DNA of 64,000 nt from Streptomyces erythrochromogenes (GTDB lineage Bacteria > Actinomycetota > Actinomycetes > Streptomycetales > Streptomycetaceae): positions 6,069,501 to 6,133,500 of the forward strand of contig NZ_CP108036.1 of the NCBI RefSeq assembly GCF_036170895.1, written 5' to 3'. The position numbers and the translations under genes were made by a program. Under the pieces are notes generated by a model. That model saw nothing but the letters and a program-made list of their open reading frames with translations, was not told the DNA's origin and did no database searches. Positions 49,695 to 59,103 of the stretch are shown in pieces. Position 1 is the first letter of the stretch, and each line of letters opens with the position of its first letter.

Positions 49695-50633
49695 GTGCTT
49701 GATCCACAGGGCTTGTACGAATGGGATGCCAAGGGTCTGGCGGTGGCGGACCTGGCGGTCGCCCAGGACTCGGCCGGGCTGGTCATGCTGTACCACTTCG
49801 AGGGGTACATCGACGCGGGAGAGACCGGCGAGCAGATCGTCGAGCGGCTGCTGGACACGCTGCCCCACCAGGTGGTCGCCCGCTTCGACGCGGACCGGCT
49901 CGTGGACTACCGGGCGCGCCGTCCGCTGCTGACCTTCCAGCGCGACCACTGGGCGGAGTTCGAGGAGCCGCGGCTTGAGGTCCGGCTGGTCCAGGACGCC
50001 ACCGGAGCGCCGTTCCTGCTGCTGTCCGGCCCGGAGCCGGACGTGGAGTGGGAGCGCTTCGCCGTCGCCGTCCGGCAGATCGTCGAGCGCCTCGGGGTCC
50101 GGCTCTCGGTCAACTTCCACGGAATCCCGATGGGCGTCCCGCACACGCGGCCCGTCGGCATCACCCCGCACGGCAACCGCACCGACCTCATGCCGGGCCA
50201 CCGCAGCCCCTTCGACGAGGCCCAGGTGCCCGGCAGCGCCGAGTCCCTGGTGGAGTTCCGCCTGTCCCAGGCCGGGCACGACGTGCTCGGCGTCGCCGCG
50301 CACGTGCCGCACTACGTGGCGCGCTCCCCGTACCCGGACGCCGCGCTGACGGTGCTGGAGGCCATCACGGCGGCGACCGGTCTGGTGCTGCCGGCCGTGG
50401 CGCACGCGCTGCGGACCGAGGCGCACCGTACGCAGACGGAGATCGACCGGCAGATCCGCGAGGGCGACGAGGAGCTGGTCAGCCTGGTGCAGGGGCTGGA
50501 GCACCAGTACGACGCCGCCGCCGGGGCCGAGACCCGCGGCAACATGATCGCCGAGCCGGCGGAGCTGCCGTCGGCCGACGAGATCGGCCGCGAGTTCGAG
50601 CGGTTCCTGGCGGAGCGCGAGGGAGAGGGCTGA
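49695..50633 (+). CDS. PAC2-family protein
   Basis: A 312-residue protein starting [24 protein letters not shown] 49695 was chosen because GAGGAG is 8 bases upstream; 49686 and 49689 are alternatives. The PAC2 (proteasome-assembly chaperone 2) fold is seen in [56 protein letters not shown], and [14 protein letters not shown]. Such bacterial proteins are widespread in actinobacteria and thought to be chaperone-like; no activity is established. It is separated from rpsA by 237 bases and precedes coaE by 58 bases. Confidence 0.85.
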   Translation: MLDPQGLYEWDAKGLAVADLAVAQDSAGLVMLYHFEGYIDAGETGEQIVERLLDTLPHQVVARFDADRLVDYRARRPLLTFQRDHWAEFEEPRLEVRLVQDATGAPFLLLSGPEPDVEWERFAVAVRQIVERLGVRLSVNFHGIPMGVPHTRPVGITPHGNRTDLMPGHRSPFDEAQVPGSAESLVEFRLSQAGHDVLGVAAHVPHYVARSPYPDAALTVLEAITAATGLVLPAVAHALRTEAHRTQTEIDRQIREGDEELVSLVQGLEHQYDAAAGAETRGNMIAEPAELPSADEIGREFERFLAEREGEG

Positions 50634-50691
50634 GCCCCCCGCCCGGGGGTCCGCCTCCCGCACGGGTGTACGGGGGCCTAAGCTGCGGGGC

Positions 50692-51315
50692 ATGCTGAAA
50701 GTGGGCCTGACGGGCGGAATCGGTGCCGGCAAGAGCGAGGTCTCGCGACTGCTGGCGGGGTACGGGGCGATCGTCGTCGACGCCGATCGGATCGCACGGG
50801 AGGCCGTGGAGCCCGGTACGCCGGGGCTCGCGGCCGTCGTCGCGGCCTTCGGGGAAGAGGTGCTGACCCCCGAGGGGAGTCTGGACCGGCCGAAGCTGGG
50901 TTCCATCGTGTTCGCGGACCAGGACAAGCTCCGTACCCTCAACGCGATCGTGCATCCGCTGGTCGGCGCCCGGTCCGCCGAGCTGGAGGCCGCGGCGGGT
51001 CCCGACGCGATCGTCGTCCACGACGTACCGCTGCTCACCGAGAACGGCCTCGCGCCCCTCTACGACCTGGTGGTCGTGGTGGACGCGGCCCCGTCGACGC
51101 AGCTGGCCCGGCTGACCGCACTGCGCGCGATGGCCGAGGAGGAGGCCCGGGCCCGGATGGCCGCGCAGGCCACGCGCGAGCAGCGGCTGGCCGTGGCCAC
51201 CCTCGTGATCGACAACGACGGGCCGCTGGACGCGCTGGAGCCGCAGGTGCGCAAGGTGTGGGAAGAGCTTACGGCGCGGGCCTCGGGCCGGGCCCCGGGA
51301 AGCGCCACCGCCTGA
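50692..51315 (+). CDS. coaE: Dephospho-CoA kinase
   Basis: A 207-residue enzyme, last step of CoA synthesis (dephospho-CoA plus ATP to CoA plus ADP). P-loop [53 protein letters not shown] (lid and substrate-binding) and [10 protein letters not shown]. The C-terminal tail is short, unlike actinobacterial versions with a UPF0157 domain. Starts with ATG 50692 after GGGGC. Confidence 0.94.
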   Translation: MLKVGLTGGIGAGKSEVSRLLAGYGAIVVDADRIAREAVEPGTPGLAAVVAAFGEEVLTPEGSLDRPKLGSIVFADQDKLRTLNAIVHPLVGARSAELEAAAGPDAIVVHDVPLLTENGLAPLYDLVVVVDAAPSTQLARLTALRAMAEEEARARMAAQATREQRLAVATLVIDNDGPLDALEPQVRKVWEELTARASGRAPGSATA

Positions 51316-51381
51316 CGTGTGCATGGAATAGCGCGTGGGGCGGGGGCGTTGAAGGCGCCGGTAGAGGGAAGGATCCATACC

Positions 51382-51768
51382 GTGTCCGAGACCACGCGTC
51401 CCACGCCGTCCAGCCCGGAAACACACGTCATCGACTTCCGGGCGGCCGAGCAGCTGCTCGCCGCACGCGACCCGCGCGGCGCGGTCAAGCTGCTCGACTC
51501 GGTCATCGCCGCCCACCCGGAGAACACGGCGGCCCGGCTGCTGCGTGCCCGGGCCTTCTTCGCCGCCGCCCAACTGCGCCCGGCGGAGCTGGAGTTCGAG
51601 CTGGTGCTGGAGCGGGAGCCGGACAACGCCTTCGCCCACTTCGCGCTCGCCCGCACGCACGAGCGCGCGGGCCGGCCGGAGCAGGCGCGCAGGCACTTCC
51701 GGCTGGCCGCGGCCCTCGACCCGCAGCCGGAGTACCTGGCGGCGGCCCGCTTCGAGGAACAGGCCTGA
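51382..51768 (+). CDS. Tetratricopeptide-repeat protein
   Basis: A 128-residue protein from GTG 51382 (GGGAAGGAT before). After a 15-residue lead it holds three TPR-like units: AAEQLLAARDPRGAVKLLDSVIAAHPENTAARLLRARAFFAAAQLRPAELEFELVL, then NAFAHFALARTHERAGRPEQARRHFRLAAALDPQPEY. It is probably an adaptor protein. From memory, a TPR protein follows coaE in other Streptomyces. Start choice is tentative, since an in-frame ATG at 51319 exists. Confidence 0.82.
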   Translation: MSETTRPTPSSPETHVIDFRAAEQLLAARDPRGAVKLLDSVIAAHPENTAARLLRARAFFAAAQLRPAELEFELVLEREPDNAFAHFALARTHERAGRPEQARRHFRLAAALDPQPEYLAAARFEEQA

Positions 51769-51780
51769 TCTTCCCCTCGC

Positions 51781-51844
51781 CTGACCGCCTGACCGCCTGA
51801 CCGCCTGACCGCCTGACCGCCTGACCGCCTGACCGCCTGACCGC
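51781..51844. repeat. Octamer tandem array, 8 exact copies
   Basis: CTGACCGC repeated eight times without a mismatch, directly after the TPR gene, followed by two imperfect GCCTGGTCCGGCCGA units. It is a simple-sequence repeat, prone to length change. Copy number may vary between strains. Confidence 0.95.
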
Positions 51845-51888
51845 CTGGTCCGGCCGACGCCCGGTCGCCTGGTCCGGCCGAGCCCCGA

Positions 51889-52155
51889 TCAACGGCTGTC
51901 GGGCGGCTCGTACGGGGGGATGTCCCGGCCCGGCTGGTAGTGGGGGCCCTGGCGGATGTGGCGCACGATCATGAACAGGTCCACGCTGACCACGACCGCC
52001 AGCGCCCCGCACGCCGCCGCCCATCCGGGACGGCCCGCCAGCGAGAAGGCGACCGTCCCGGCGGCGGACCAGACCAGCCCCCAGACACCCAGCCAGAACC
52101 GCAGCCGCAGCGGACTGCGGGCTGTCACCGGCTCGTTTCCGGAACGCATGGCCAT
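51889..52155 (-). CDS. DUF6343-like two-helix membrane protein
   Basis: An 88-residue protein from ATG 52155 (GAGAGG upstream). RSGNEPVTARSPLRLRF is followed by two hydrophobic helices (LGVWGLVWSAAGTVAFSL and AAACGALAVVVSVDLFMIV) and a conserved tail HIRQGPHYQPGRDIPPYEP. The signatures (EPVTARSPLRLR and RQGPHYQPGRDIPPY) match what I recall as DUF6343. Function unknown. Confidence 0.7.
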   Translation of the reverse strand: MAMRSGNEPVTARSPLRLRFWLGVWGLVWSAAGTVAFSLAGRPGWAAACGALAVVVSVDLFMIVRHIRQGPHYQPGRDIPPYEPPDSR

Positions 52156-52193
52156 CGCCTCTCGCTGTCCATGGTCCCACTCGGGCGGCCGGG

Positions 52194-52811
52194 CTACGGG
52201 TTGAGCTTGTTCACGGCCTTGGTGGTCGTCTTCTTGAAGGCGGCGAGCGGGGCCTGCGACAGGTCGCCCATCTGCCCCCACTGCACGACGGTCACGGTGG
52301 AGCCGTCGCGTCCGATCCCGTACAGGTGCACGCCCGGCTCGGATTCCGGGATCGAGGTGTGGACCCCGTAGACGTGCGCGCCCTCCTCGACCGGCAGGGT
52401 CCCGTAGTCCTGCCAGGAGGCCGTGCCGCCCGGGGCCGTGCGCAGCCAGTCGGCGGCGCAGGCGGCGACCTTGCGCTCCAGCGTGCCGACCAGCTTGGCG
52501 GCCGCCGAGGGCGAGGCGGACCGTACGGAGACCTGCACGGCACCGGTGTCGAGCTCGGTGCCGAACGTGCGGTGCCAGCTGCCCGCCGCCGGCAGTACGC
52601 CGTCCAGGCAGAACGGCGCCGTCTCGGGCAGCCCCTTGGTGATCTCGCCGGAGTACCAGGGGGACGTCGGGTGCGGCGGCAGGTCGGTGCCGGTCAGGAA
52701 ACCGGGTGCGCCGACGGCCGCGGCGGAGGTCGAGGTGGTGAGGACGAGGGTGGCGGCCGCCGCGACCAGTGCGGTGGCGAGGGTGGCGGCAGTGTCGGTA
52801 CGTCGGAACAT
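52194..52811 (-). CDS. Secreted protein of unknown function
   Basis: A 205-residue protein with a signal peptide (TATLATALVAAAATLVLTTS). The mature domain of about 170 residues has three Cys and no catalytic motif I recognise (CLDGVLPAAGSWHRTFGTEL, LVGTLERKVAACAADWLRT and WGQMGDLSQAPLAAFKKT). The layout resembles actinobacterial PknH-like sensor domains, but the match is weak. It is divergent from the HTH-membrane gene (52983), with 171 bases in between. Confidence 0.7.
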   Translation of the reverse strand: MFRRTDTAATLATALVAAAATLVLTTSTSAAAVGAPGFLTGTDLPPHPTSPWYSGEITKGLPETAPFCLDGVLPAAGSWHRTFGTELDTGAVQVSVRSASPSAAAKLVGTLERKVAACAADWLRTAPGGTASWQDYGTLPVEEGAHVYGVHTSIPESEPGVHLYGIGRDGSTVTVVQWGQMGDLSQAPLAAFKKTTTKAVNKLNP

Positions 52812-52982
52812 GTCGGTTCTCCCCGTGGATGCATCGGTGTGCCTGACAAGGCTGTTCCCCGGTGGGGGCGCAGGGCGACGGTTCGGGGCGAAATCGGGAC
52901 ACTGGAACGCCCGTACGCGCTTTCACCTGGGGGAACACCTCAGGCATGGAACGGAGCCACGGGACACGGGACGGGGGACACG

Positions 52983-54323
52983 GTGAGTGAGGCCGAGGAT
53001 TTCGCGCGGCTGATGCGGGAGCTGAAGGAGCGCGGAGGGCTGAGCTACGGCGTCCTGGCGCGCAGGCTGCACACGAGTACGTCGACGCTGCACCGCTACT
53101 GCAACGGGGAGGCGCTGCCGGCGGAGTTCGCGGTGGTGGACCGCTTCGCGCGGGCCTGCGGGGCCTCGGCGGCGGAGGCGGTGGACCTGCACCGGGCGTG
53201 GCTGCTGGCGGACGCGCGGCGGCGCGCGGGGGCGGCCGCGCCGACGCCCGTACCGGAGCCGGCACCAGAGGCGGTACCCGAGCCGCAGGTACCGGAGCCG
53301 CAGGTACCCGAGCCGCCGGTACCGGCCGTCGCGGCGGAGCGGGCCGTGCTGGTGGTCGCTCCGGCCGCGGTGGGGGAGCCGGTGGTCCGCCCGTCCTGGT
53401 ACCGGCGCAGGGCGGCCGTGGTCGTCGCCGCGGGGCTGGCGGCGGGTGCGGTCGCCGTGGCGCTGCTGGCGGTGACCGGACCCGAGCGGGGGACCCCGCA
53501 GGCGGGGGCCGGGGCGGGGGCGGGCACGGGGGCCGGTACGCAGGGGCCTGCGGGATCCGGCCCGGCGGCGGGGACTCCGTCGGCGGACGGAGCGGCTCCG
53601 TCGGAGCCGGCGACGGGTCCGGCACCGCCTTCGGCAGCGTCGCAGGGACCGGCGACGGCGCCGGCCCCGTCCTCCTCCCCGCCGCCGGCGGCGGCCCCCG
53701 GCCAGGCGCCGGCGGCGCCCCTCAGGGCGGCGGTGCGGTCGCACGTGTGGGCAGCGGGCTGCGACCACGCCTACCTGTCCGAGCGGGGTCCCGCAGCGGT
53801 GCCCCCGCCGCCCGTGGAGGCGGACGCGCCCGCCTGGGCCTCGGCGCAGCGCGCCGTGCACGCCGGGAACCAGATCGTGGAGGCCACCCTGCACGGCACG
53901 GGCGGGGGCGCGGTGGTCCTGGAGGGCCTGGAGGTGCGGGTGGCGGCGCGCCGCACACCGCCCGCCTGGAACGTCTACCAGATGTCGCAGGGCTGCGGCG
54001 GAGGCATCACCCCGGCCGTCTTCGCCGTCAACCTGGACGCGCCGCGCCCGCTGGCCCGGCCCGTCGCCGGGAACGACGCCGGGAACCGGCTTCCCGCCCC
54101 GTCCTTCCCGATGCGGGTCTCGGCCGCCGAGCCGGTCGTCCTGCGGGTGGCGGCCGCCACCACGGGCTGCGACTGCGACTGGTCCCTGGACCTGCGCTGG
54201 TCCTCGCCGGCCGGCTCGGGAACCCTGCGCATCGACGACGGCGGCCGCTCGCTGCGCACGAGCGCCGCGACCGGTCGGCCCGTGTACGGGTACGCCGTGG
54301 AACAGGGCCGCTGGTCCCGCTGA
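52983..54323 (+). CDS. Membrane-anchored HTH protein with a Pro/Ala/Gly-rich linker
   Basis: A 446-residue protein. GTG 52983 follows ACGGGGGAC. Residues about 5-75 form an XRE-type HTH (FARLMRELKERGGLSYGVLARRLHTSTSTLHRYCNGEALPAEFAVV and the following helices). A Pro/Glu/Val linker (PEPQVPEPQVPEPPV) leads to one transmembrane helix near residue 140 (AAVVVAAGLAAGAVAVALLAVTG), then a long Gly/Ala/Pro linker and an extracytoplasmic domain with four Cys (AAGCDHAY, SQGCGGG, TTGCDCDW). It may sense an external signal and act on DNA at the membrane. Target unknown. Confidence 0.8.
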   Translation: MSEAEDFARLMRELKERGGLSYGVLARRLHTSTSTLHRYCNGEALPAEFAVVDRFARACGASAAEAVDLHRAWLLADARRRAGAAAPTPVPEPAPEAVPEPQVPEPQVPEPPVPAVAAERAVLVVAPAAVGEPVVRPSWYRRRAAVVVAAGLAAGAVAVALLAVTGPERGTPQAGAGAGAGTGAGTQGPAGSGPAAGTPSADGAAPSEPATGPAPPSAASQGPATAPAPSSSPPPAAAPGQAPAAPLRAAVRSHVWAAGCDHAYLSERGPAAVPPPPVEADAPAWASAQRAVHAGNQIVEATLHGTGGGAVVLEGLEVRVAARRTPPAWNVYQMSQGCGGGITPAVFAVNLDAPRPLARPVAGNDAGNRLPAPSFPMRVSAAEPVVLRVAAATTGCDCDWSLDLRWSSPAGSGTLRIDDGGRSLRTSAATGRPVYGYAVEQGRWSR

Positions 54324-54418
54324 ATCCGCAGGTCAGGGGCCGTTGTCGGTGGCCACACCTAGACTCGTGGGGAAGGGGTCGGCAGGTCCGGGAGGACATC
54401 GTGAGGGAGGGGGACACC

Positions 54419-57247
54419 ATGACCGCGCAGACGCACGCATCCGCGCTGCTGCGCCATGCCGCCGTCTTCCTGCCCGCCGCCGTCCCCCGGGAGGGACGGG
54501 TCGCCTTCTGGTCGCCCGACGGGGACCCCCTGCCCGAGGCGGGCACACCGGGTCCGCTCACCGTCGTACGGCCGCACGGCACCGGGGTCCGCAGCCGGAC
54601 CGTGCCCGCGGTGACCTTCTCGGTCGCCGCAGCCCTGCCCCTGCTCGCGCCGGCCCCCCGCAGCCCCGCCGCGCACCCCGCCACCCGGGCCTGGGGCACC
54701 GCCGCCACGCAGGCCCTGACCCTGGCCGCGCGCGGCCGACTGCTCCCCGGGCTCACCCCCGAGGGCGTCGACGCCTGGCGCGCGGGCCCGCTCGACGCCG
54801 CCGACATCGCCCACCTCAGGGCGGTCGCCGCCGCCCTGCCCCACGAGGGGTACGCGACGCCCCTCGCCGGCCGCCGTCCGCTCCGGCTGCCCGAACCGGA
54901 GGCGCTGGTCCGCGCGTTCCTCGACGCAGTCGCCGACAGCCTGCCCCGCACCCCGGCGGCTGCCGTCGCCGCCGGGCGGCCTTTCGCCGCCCGGGAACCG
55001 CAGCGGGTGCCCGGGATACAGGAGTGGGCCGCGCAGGTCGCGGCCGGATCCGACACCGGGGTCGGGCTCTCGCTCCGGCTCGACCTGTCCTCCTTCCGCC
55101 TCTTCGACGAGGCCGAGGGGGAGGAGACCCGGCGCGCCGGGGCCGCCGTCGTCCAGGTCCACAGCCTCGCCGACCCGACGCTGGTCACCGATGCCGGGCA
55201 GCTGTGGGCCGGCACCGCGGGAGCCGGCTTCGGTCCCCGCGCCCGGATCGACGCCGTGCTCGCGCTGCGCCGGGCCGCGCGGGTCTGGCCACCGCTGCTG
55301 CGGCTGCTGGACCAGCCCGTGCCCGACGCCCTGGCACTGTCCGACCCGGAGCTGGAAGACCTGCTGGGGGTCGCCGCGAACCGCCTGGCGGCCGCCGGGG
55401 TCGTCGTCCACTGGCCCCGCGACCTGGCCCGTACGCTGTCCGCGAACGCCGTCGTACGGTCCACCGCGCCCGGGTCCGCCACCGACGGGACCGCCTTCTT
55501 CGACGCGGAACACCTCTTCGCCTTCTCCTGGGAACTGGCCCTCGGCGGCGACCGGCTCACCCCGGGCGAGATGGACGCGCTGGCGCAGGCCCACCGGCCC
55601 GTCGTACGGCTGCGGGACCAGTGGGTCCGGGTCGACCCGGAGCTGGTGCGCAAGGCGCGCAAGCGCGAACTGGGCCTGCTGGACCCGGTGGACGCGCTGG
55701 CCGCCGCGCTGTCGGGGACCACGGAGGTCGGCGGCGAGCAGGTCGAGGCGGTGCCCGTGGGCGCGCTGGCCGCGCTCCGCGAGCGGCTGACGGGGGAACT
55801 GGCGCCGCTGCCGCAGCCCGCCGCGCTCAAGGCCACCCTGCGCGACTACCAGGCGCGCGGCCTGGCCTGGCTGGACCTGATGACCTCCCTCGGTCTCGGC
55901 GGCTGCCTCGCCGACGACATGGGCCTGGGCAAGACCGTCACCCTCATCGCCCTGCACCTGCACCGGGACCGCCGCGAGCCGACGCTCGTCGTGTGCCCGG
56001 CCTCCCTCCTGGGCAACTGGCAGCGGGAGATCGAGAAGTTCGCGCCCGGCACCCCCGTGCGCCGCTTCCACGGCGGCGGCCGCAGGACCGAGGACCTGAC
56101 GTCCTGCGAGGGCGGGTTCGTCCTCACCACCTACGGGACGATGCGCGCCAGCGCCGCGCAGCTCGCCGAACAGCGCTGGGGCATGGTCGTCGCCGATGAG
56201 GCGCAGCACGTCAAGAACCCCCACTCGGCGACCGCGAAGGCACTGCGCACGATCCCGGCGCCGGCCCGGGTGGCGCTGACCGGCACCCCGGTGGAGAACA
56301 ACCTCTCCGAGCTGTGGGCGCTGCTCGACTGGACCACGCCCGGCCTGCTGGGCCCGCTGACCGCCTTCCGGGCCCGCCACGCCCGCCCGGTGGAGCACCA
56401 GCAGGAGGAGGACGGGGGCAACGAGGCCGCGGTCGCCCGCCTGTCCGCGCTGGTACGGCCGTTCCTGTTGCGGCGCAAGAAGTCCGACCCCGGTATCGCG
56501 CCCGAGCTGCCGCCGAAGACGGATACCGACCACCCGGTGTCCCTCACCCGGGAGCAGGTCTCCCTCTACCAGGCCGCGGTGGACGAGGCGATGGCCGTGA
56601 TCGAGTCCAGCGAGGGCATCGAGAGACGCGGCATGATCATGAAGCTGCTGGCCTCGCTCAAGCAGATCTGCAACCACCCCGCCCAGTACCTGAAGGAGGA
56701 GCAGCCCCGGCTGCCGCACCGCTCGGGCAAGCTCGCCCTGCTGGACGAGCTGCTGGACACGATCGTCGCCGAGGGCGGTTCGGTGCTGGTCTTCACGCAG
56801 TACGTGACGATGGCCCGGCTGATCGAGCGGCACCTGTCGGCCCGGGGGATCGCCTCGCAGCTCCTGCACGGCGGTACCCCGGTCGCCCGCCGCGAGGAGC
56901 TCGTGGACCGCTTCCAGGCCGGTGAGGTCCCCGTCTTCCTGCTGTCCCTCAAGGCCGCCGGCACCGGCCTGAACCTCACCCGCGCCGGCCACGTCGTCCA
57001 CTTCGACCGCTGGTGGAACCCGGCCGTCGAGGAACAGGCCACCGACCGCGCCTACCGCATCGGCCAGACCCAGCCCGTACAGGTCCACCGCATCATCGCC
57101 GAGGGCACCGTCGAGGACCGCATCGCCGAGATGCTGGAGGCGAAGCGGGCCCTGGCCGAGGCAGTCCTCGGCTCGGGCGAGGCGGCGCTGACCGAGCTGA
57201 CCGACCGCGAGCTCGCCGACCTCGTCTCCCTGCGGAGGCCCGCATGA
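54419..57247 (+). CDS. SNF2-family DNA-dependent ATPase
   Basis: A 942-residue Swi2/Snf2-like ATPase. ATG 54419 has GAGGGAGGGGG before it. Residues about 1-475 are the SNF2-associated N-terminal region found in bacterial members. The ATPase starts near 480: LRDYQARGLAWL, motif I GGCLADDMGLGKTVT, Ia VVCPASLLGNW, II VVADEAQHVKN, III ALTGTPVENN, V FLLSLKAAGTGLNLT and VI DRAYRIGQTQ. It remodels protein-DNA complexes or translocates along DNA. The stop overlaps the start of the SWIM gene by 4 bases (ATGA), so the two work together. Confidence 0.93.
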   Translation: MTAQTHASALLRHAAVFLPAAVPREGRVAFWSPDGDPLPEAGTPGPLTVVRPHGTGVRSRTVPAVTFSVAAALPLLAPAPRSPAAHPATRAWGTAATQALTLAARGRLLPGLTPEGVDAWRAGPLDAADIAHLRAVAAALPHEGYATPLAGRRPLRLPEPEALVRAFLDAVADSLPRTPAAAVAAGRPFAAREPQRVPGIQEWAAQVAAGSDTGVGLSLRLDLSSFRLFDEAEGEETRRAGAAVVQVHSLADPTLVTDAGQLWAGTAGAGFGPRARIDAVLALRRAARVWPPLLRLLDQPVPDALALSDPELEDLLGVAANRLAAAGVVVHWPRDLARTLSANAVVRSTAPGSATDGTAFFDAEHLFAFSWELALGGDRLTPGEMDALAQAHRPVVRLRDQWVRVDPELVRKARKRELGLLDPVDALAAALSGTTEVGGEQVEAVPVGALAALRERLTGELAPLPQPAALKATLRDYQARGLAWLDLMTSLGLGGCLADDMGLGKTVTLIALHLHRDRREPTLVVCPASLLGNWQREIEKFAPGTPVRRFHGGGRRTEDLTSCEGGFVLTTYGTMRASAAQLAEQRWGMVVADEAQHVKNPHSATAKALRTIPAPARVALTGTPVENNLSELWALLDWTTPGLLGPLTAFRARHARPVEHQQEEDGGNEAAVARLSALVRPFLLRRKKSDPGIAPELPPKTDTDHPVSLTREQVSLYQAAVDEAMAVIESSEGIERRGMIMKLLASLKQICNHPAQYLKEEQPRLPHRSGKLALLDELLDTIVAEGGSVLVFTQYVTMARLIERHLSARGIASQLLHGGTPVARREELVDRFQAGEVPVFLLSLKAAGTGLNLTRAGHVVHFDRWWNPAVEEQATDRAYRIGQTQPVQVHRIIAEGTVEDRIAEMLEAKRALAEAVLGSGEAALTELTDRELADLVSLRRPA

Positions 57248-58449
57248 TCACCGCGCGGGACGACCGCCGCCGCACCTTCGAGACCGTGCCCGCCGGGGCG
57301 GAGGCGGTGAGCTGGTGGGGCCGGTCCTGGGTGGCCGCACTGGAGGAGGCCTCCGGCGACCCGGCCCGCCTGGCCCGGGGCCGTACTTATGCCGTGGCCG
57401 GGCACGTCGACGCGGTGACCGTCACCCCCGGCCGGATCGTCGCGTACGTGCGGGGCAGCAGGCCCCGCCCGTACCGCACCGAGCTGACCCTGCCCGCCTT
57501 CGCGGACCCGGAGTGGAGCGAGCTGCTGGAGGAGGTCGCGGCCGACCCGGCGGCGCTCGGCGCGCTCCTGGAGCGTGAGGTCCCGCAGTCGCTGGCGGGG
57601 ACCGTCCTGCCCGGGGCGGGCGAGCTCGTCCCGCACTGCTCCTGCCCGGACTTCGGGCGTCCGCCGTGCAAGCACGCCGCCGCCCTCTGCTACCGCGCGG
57701 CCCGCCTCCTCGACGAGGACCCGTTCGTCCTGCTGCTCCTGCGCGGCCGCGGCGAACGGGAACTCCTGGAGGACCTCACCCGCCGCAACGCCGCCCACGC
57801 CGCCCGCGAACAGCCCGATGCGGCGCCGGACTTCCCCGGTGTCGCCGCCCGGGAGGCGCTCGTCCGCACCGTGCTGCCGCCGCTGCCCGCGCCGCTCGCC
57901 CCACCCGCGGCGGCGGGCCTTCCGCCCGCCTACCCGGCCGACCCGGCTGCACCGGACCCGCTGGCCCTCGACCAGCTCGCCTCCGACGCGGCCGCCCGCG
58001 CCCTCGCCCTGCTCACCACCGGCGAGGACCCGATCGCCGGGCTCTCCCTCTGGCAGGACGCCGTACGGCTGGCCTCCGCGGAGCCAACGGCGGGCCTGAC
58101 GGGTGCGGCCCGCACCCTCTACCGGGACCTGGCCCGCGCCACCGGGCGTACCACCACCGACCTCGCCCGGGCCGCGGCGGCCTGGCGCCAGGGCGGCCGC
58201 CCCGCCCTCGCCGCCCTCGAAGAGCCCTGGGATCCGCCGGCCGGCCCCTTCGACCGGGCCCGCCCCGCGCTCCTCGCCGCGTCGCAGGGCTCCTTCCGCC
58301 CCGAGCGCAACCGCCTGACGGCCCGCACCCGCCAGCTCCGGCTCGGCCGCGACGCCCTCTGGTACGCCTACGAGTCCCGCCCGGACGACGACGACTGGTG
58401 GCCCACGGGCCGCCCCTCCCCGGACCCGGTCAGCGCCCTGCTGGGCTGA
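57244..58449 (+). CDS. SWIM zinc-finger protein partner of SNF2
   Basis: A 401-residue protein, ATG overlapping the SNF2 stop. SWIM motif near residue 125: HCSCPDFGRPPCKHAAAL (CxC and CxH zinc ligands). The N-terminal region SWWGRSWVAALEEASGDPARLARGRTYA is also common to this family. The rest is helical and Ala/Pro/Leu rich. SWIM domains bind DNA or proteins; the pairing with SNF2 ATPases is known in many actinobacteria and other bacteria and may form a chromatin-like or restriction/defence module, but no activity is proven. It overlaps the convergent HAD gene by 20 bases. Confidence 0.9.
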   Translation: MITARDDRRRTFETVPAGAEAVSWWGRSWVAALEEASGDPARLARGRTYAVAGHVDAVTVTPGRIVAYVRGSRPRPYRTELTLPAFADPEWSELLEEVAADPAALGALLEREVPQSLAGTVLPGAGELVPHCSCPDFGRPPCKHAAALCYRAARLLDEDPFVLLLLRGRGERELLEDLTRRNAAHAAREQPDAAPDFPGVAAREALVRTVLPPLPAPLAPPAAAGLPPAYPADPAAPDPLALDQLASDAAARALALLTTGEDPIAGLSLWQDAVRLASAEPTAGLTGAARTLYRDLARATGRTTTDLARAAAAWRQGGRPALAALEEPWDPPAGPFDRARPALLAASQGSFRPERNRLTARTRQLRLGRDALWYAYESRPDDDDWWPTGRPSPDPVSALLG

Positions 58450-58978
58450 GACCCTCCGCCCAGCGGGTGAGGGCGGTGAAGTCGCGGTCCCGCAGGCCGT
58501 GGCGCGGGTGGATGCGCAGCAGGAGGGCCGGGGCCGGATGGTGGGCGGCGACCCAGGCCCGGTCCTGCGGGGTGATCATGTCGTCGACCCAGGCGAAGGG
58601 CCGGCCGGCCGCCCAGTCCCGCAGGTGGCGGGTCTTCCAGGAGAGGCCGTCGGGGTCCTCGGCGAACAGTTCGGGCCATTCGACGACGGACAGGTCGCCG
58701 GGGAGCCCGATGTGCGGGGAGATCAGGGTGTTGGCCTGGTGCGTCCAGGCGGTGGCCCAGGCGATCTCGAAGGGCAGGGCCAGCAGCCGGGCGCCGTGGG
58801 ACGGGTGGAGGCGGACCCGCGCGCCGCGCCGGGCGCTGCGGGACTGCGGGTCGCGGTAGGAGAGCCAGACCTCCGGCCGCATGCGGTGGCTCCGGTACCC
58901 GCGCAGCCCGGCGGAGAGGGAACGGAAGGGGTTGAGCGGGCCGTCCACGTCGAGGAGCAGCAGTGGGCGATCAGTCAT
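58430..58978 (-). CDS. Small HAD-like hydrolase
   Basis: A 182-residue protein. ATG 58978 was chosen because the reading begins with the HAD motif: PLLLLDVDGPLNPF (DxD nucleophile). The other features are EIAWATAWTHQANTLISP (motif II Thr region) and FAWVDDMITPQDRAWVA (motif IV acidic pair). Residues for Mg and phosphate are present, so it is likely an active phosphatase or nucleotidase. It is convergent with the SWIM gene and separated by about 125 bases from the chaplin gene. Confidence 0.75.
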   Translation of the reverse strand: MTDRPLLLLDVDGPLNPFRSLSAGLRGYRSHRMRPEVWLSYRDPQSRSARRGARVRLHPSHGARLLALPFEIAWATAWTHQANTLISPHIGLPGDLSVVEWPELFAEDPDGLSWKTRHLRDWAAGRPFAWVDDMITPQDRAWVAAHHPAPALLLRIHPRHGLRDRDFTALTRWAEGLSPAGR

Positions 58979-58980
58979 GA

Positions 58981-59001
58981 AGTACCCAGTACCCAGTACA
59001 C
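58981..59001. repeat. Short direct repeats upstream of the chaplin gene
   Basis: AGTACCC, AGTACCC, AGTACAC: three tandem copies just upstream of the HAD start and about 105 bases before the chaplin. Downstream, ACCC-GTAT-GGGT (about 59031-59042) adds a small palindrome. These could be binding sites for a developmental regulator; no known site was recognised. Confidence 0.5.
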
Positions 59002-59103
59002 GATTGAGTGAAATCCCTACCACCCCTATAACCCGTATGGGTTTGGAGGCGTTGTTTCCGATGCGGGGCTGGGTCCCGAAATCCACCGGAAGGCAGGAAA
59101 GTG

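Noticed and set aside
47592..51038. 1148-residue minus-strand frame across rpsA, PAC2 and coaE
   Set aside because: It is the antisense of three recognisable genes with correct codon bias.
51781..51844. CRISPR or coding repeat in the octamer array
   Set aside because: Eight-base units without spacers; simple-sequence repeat.
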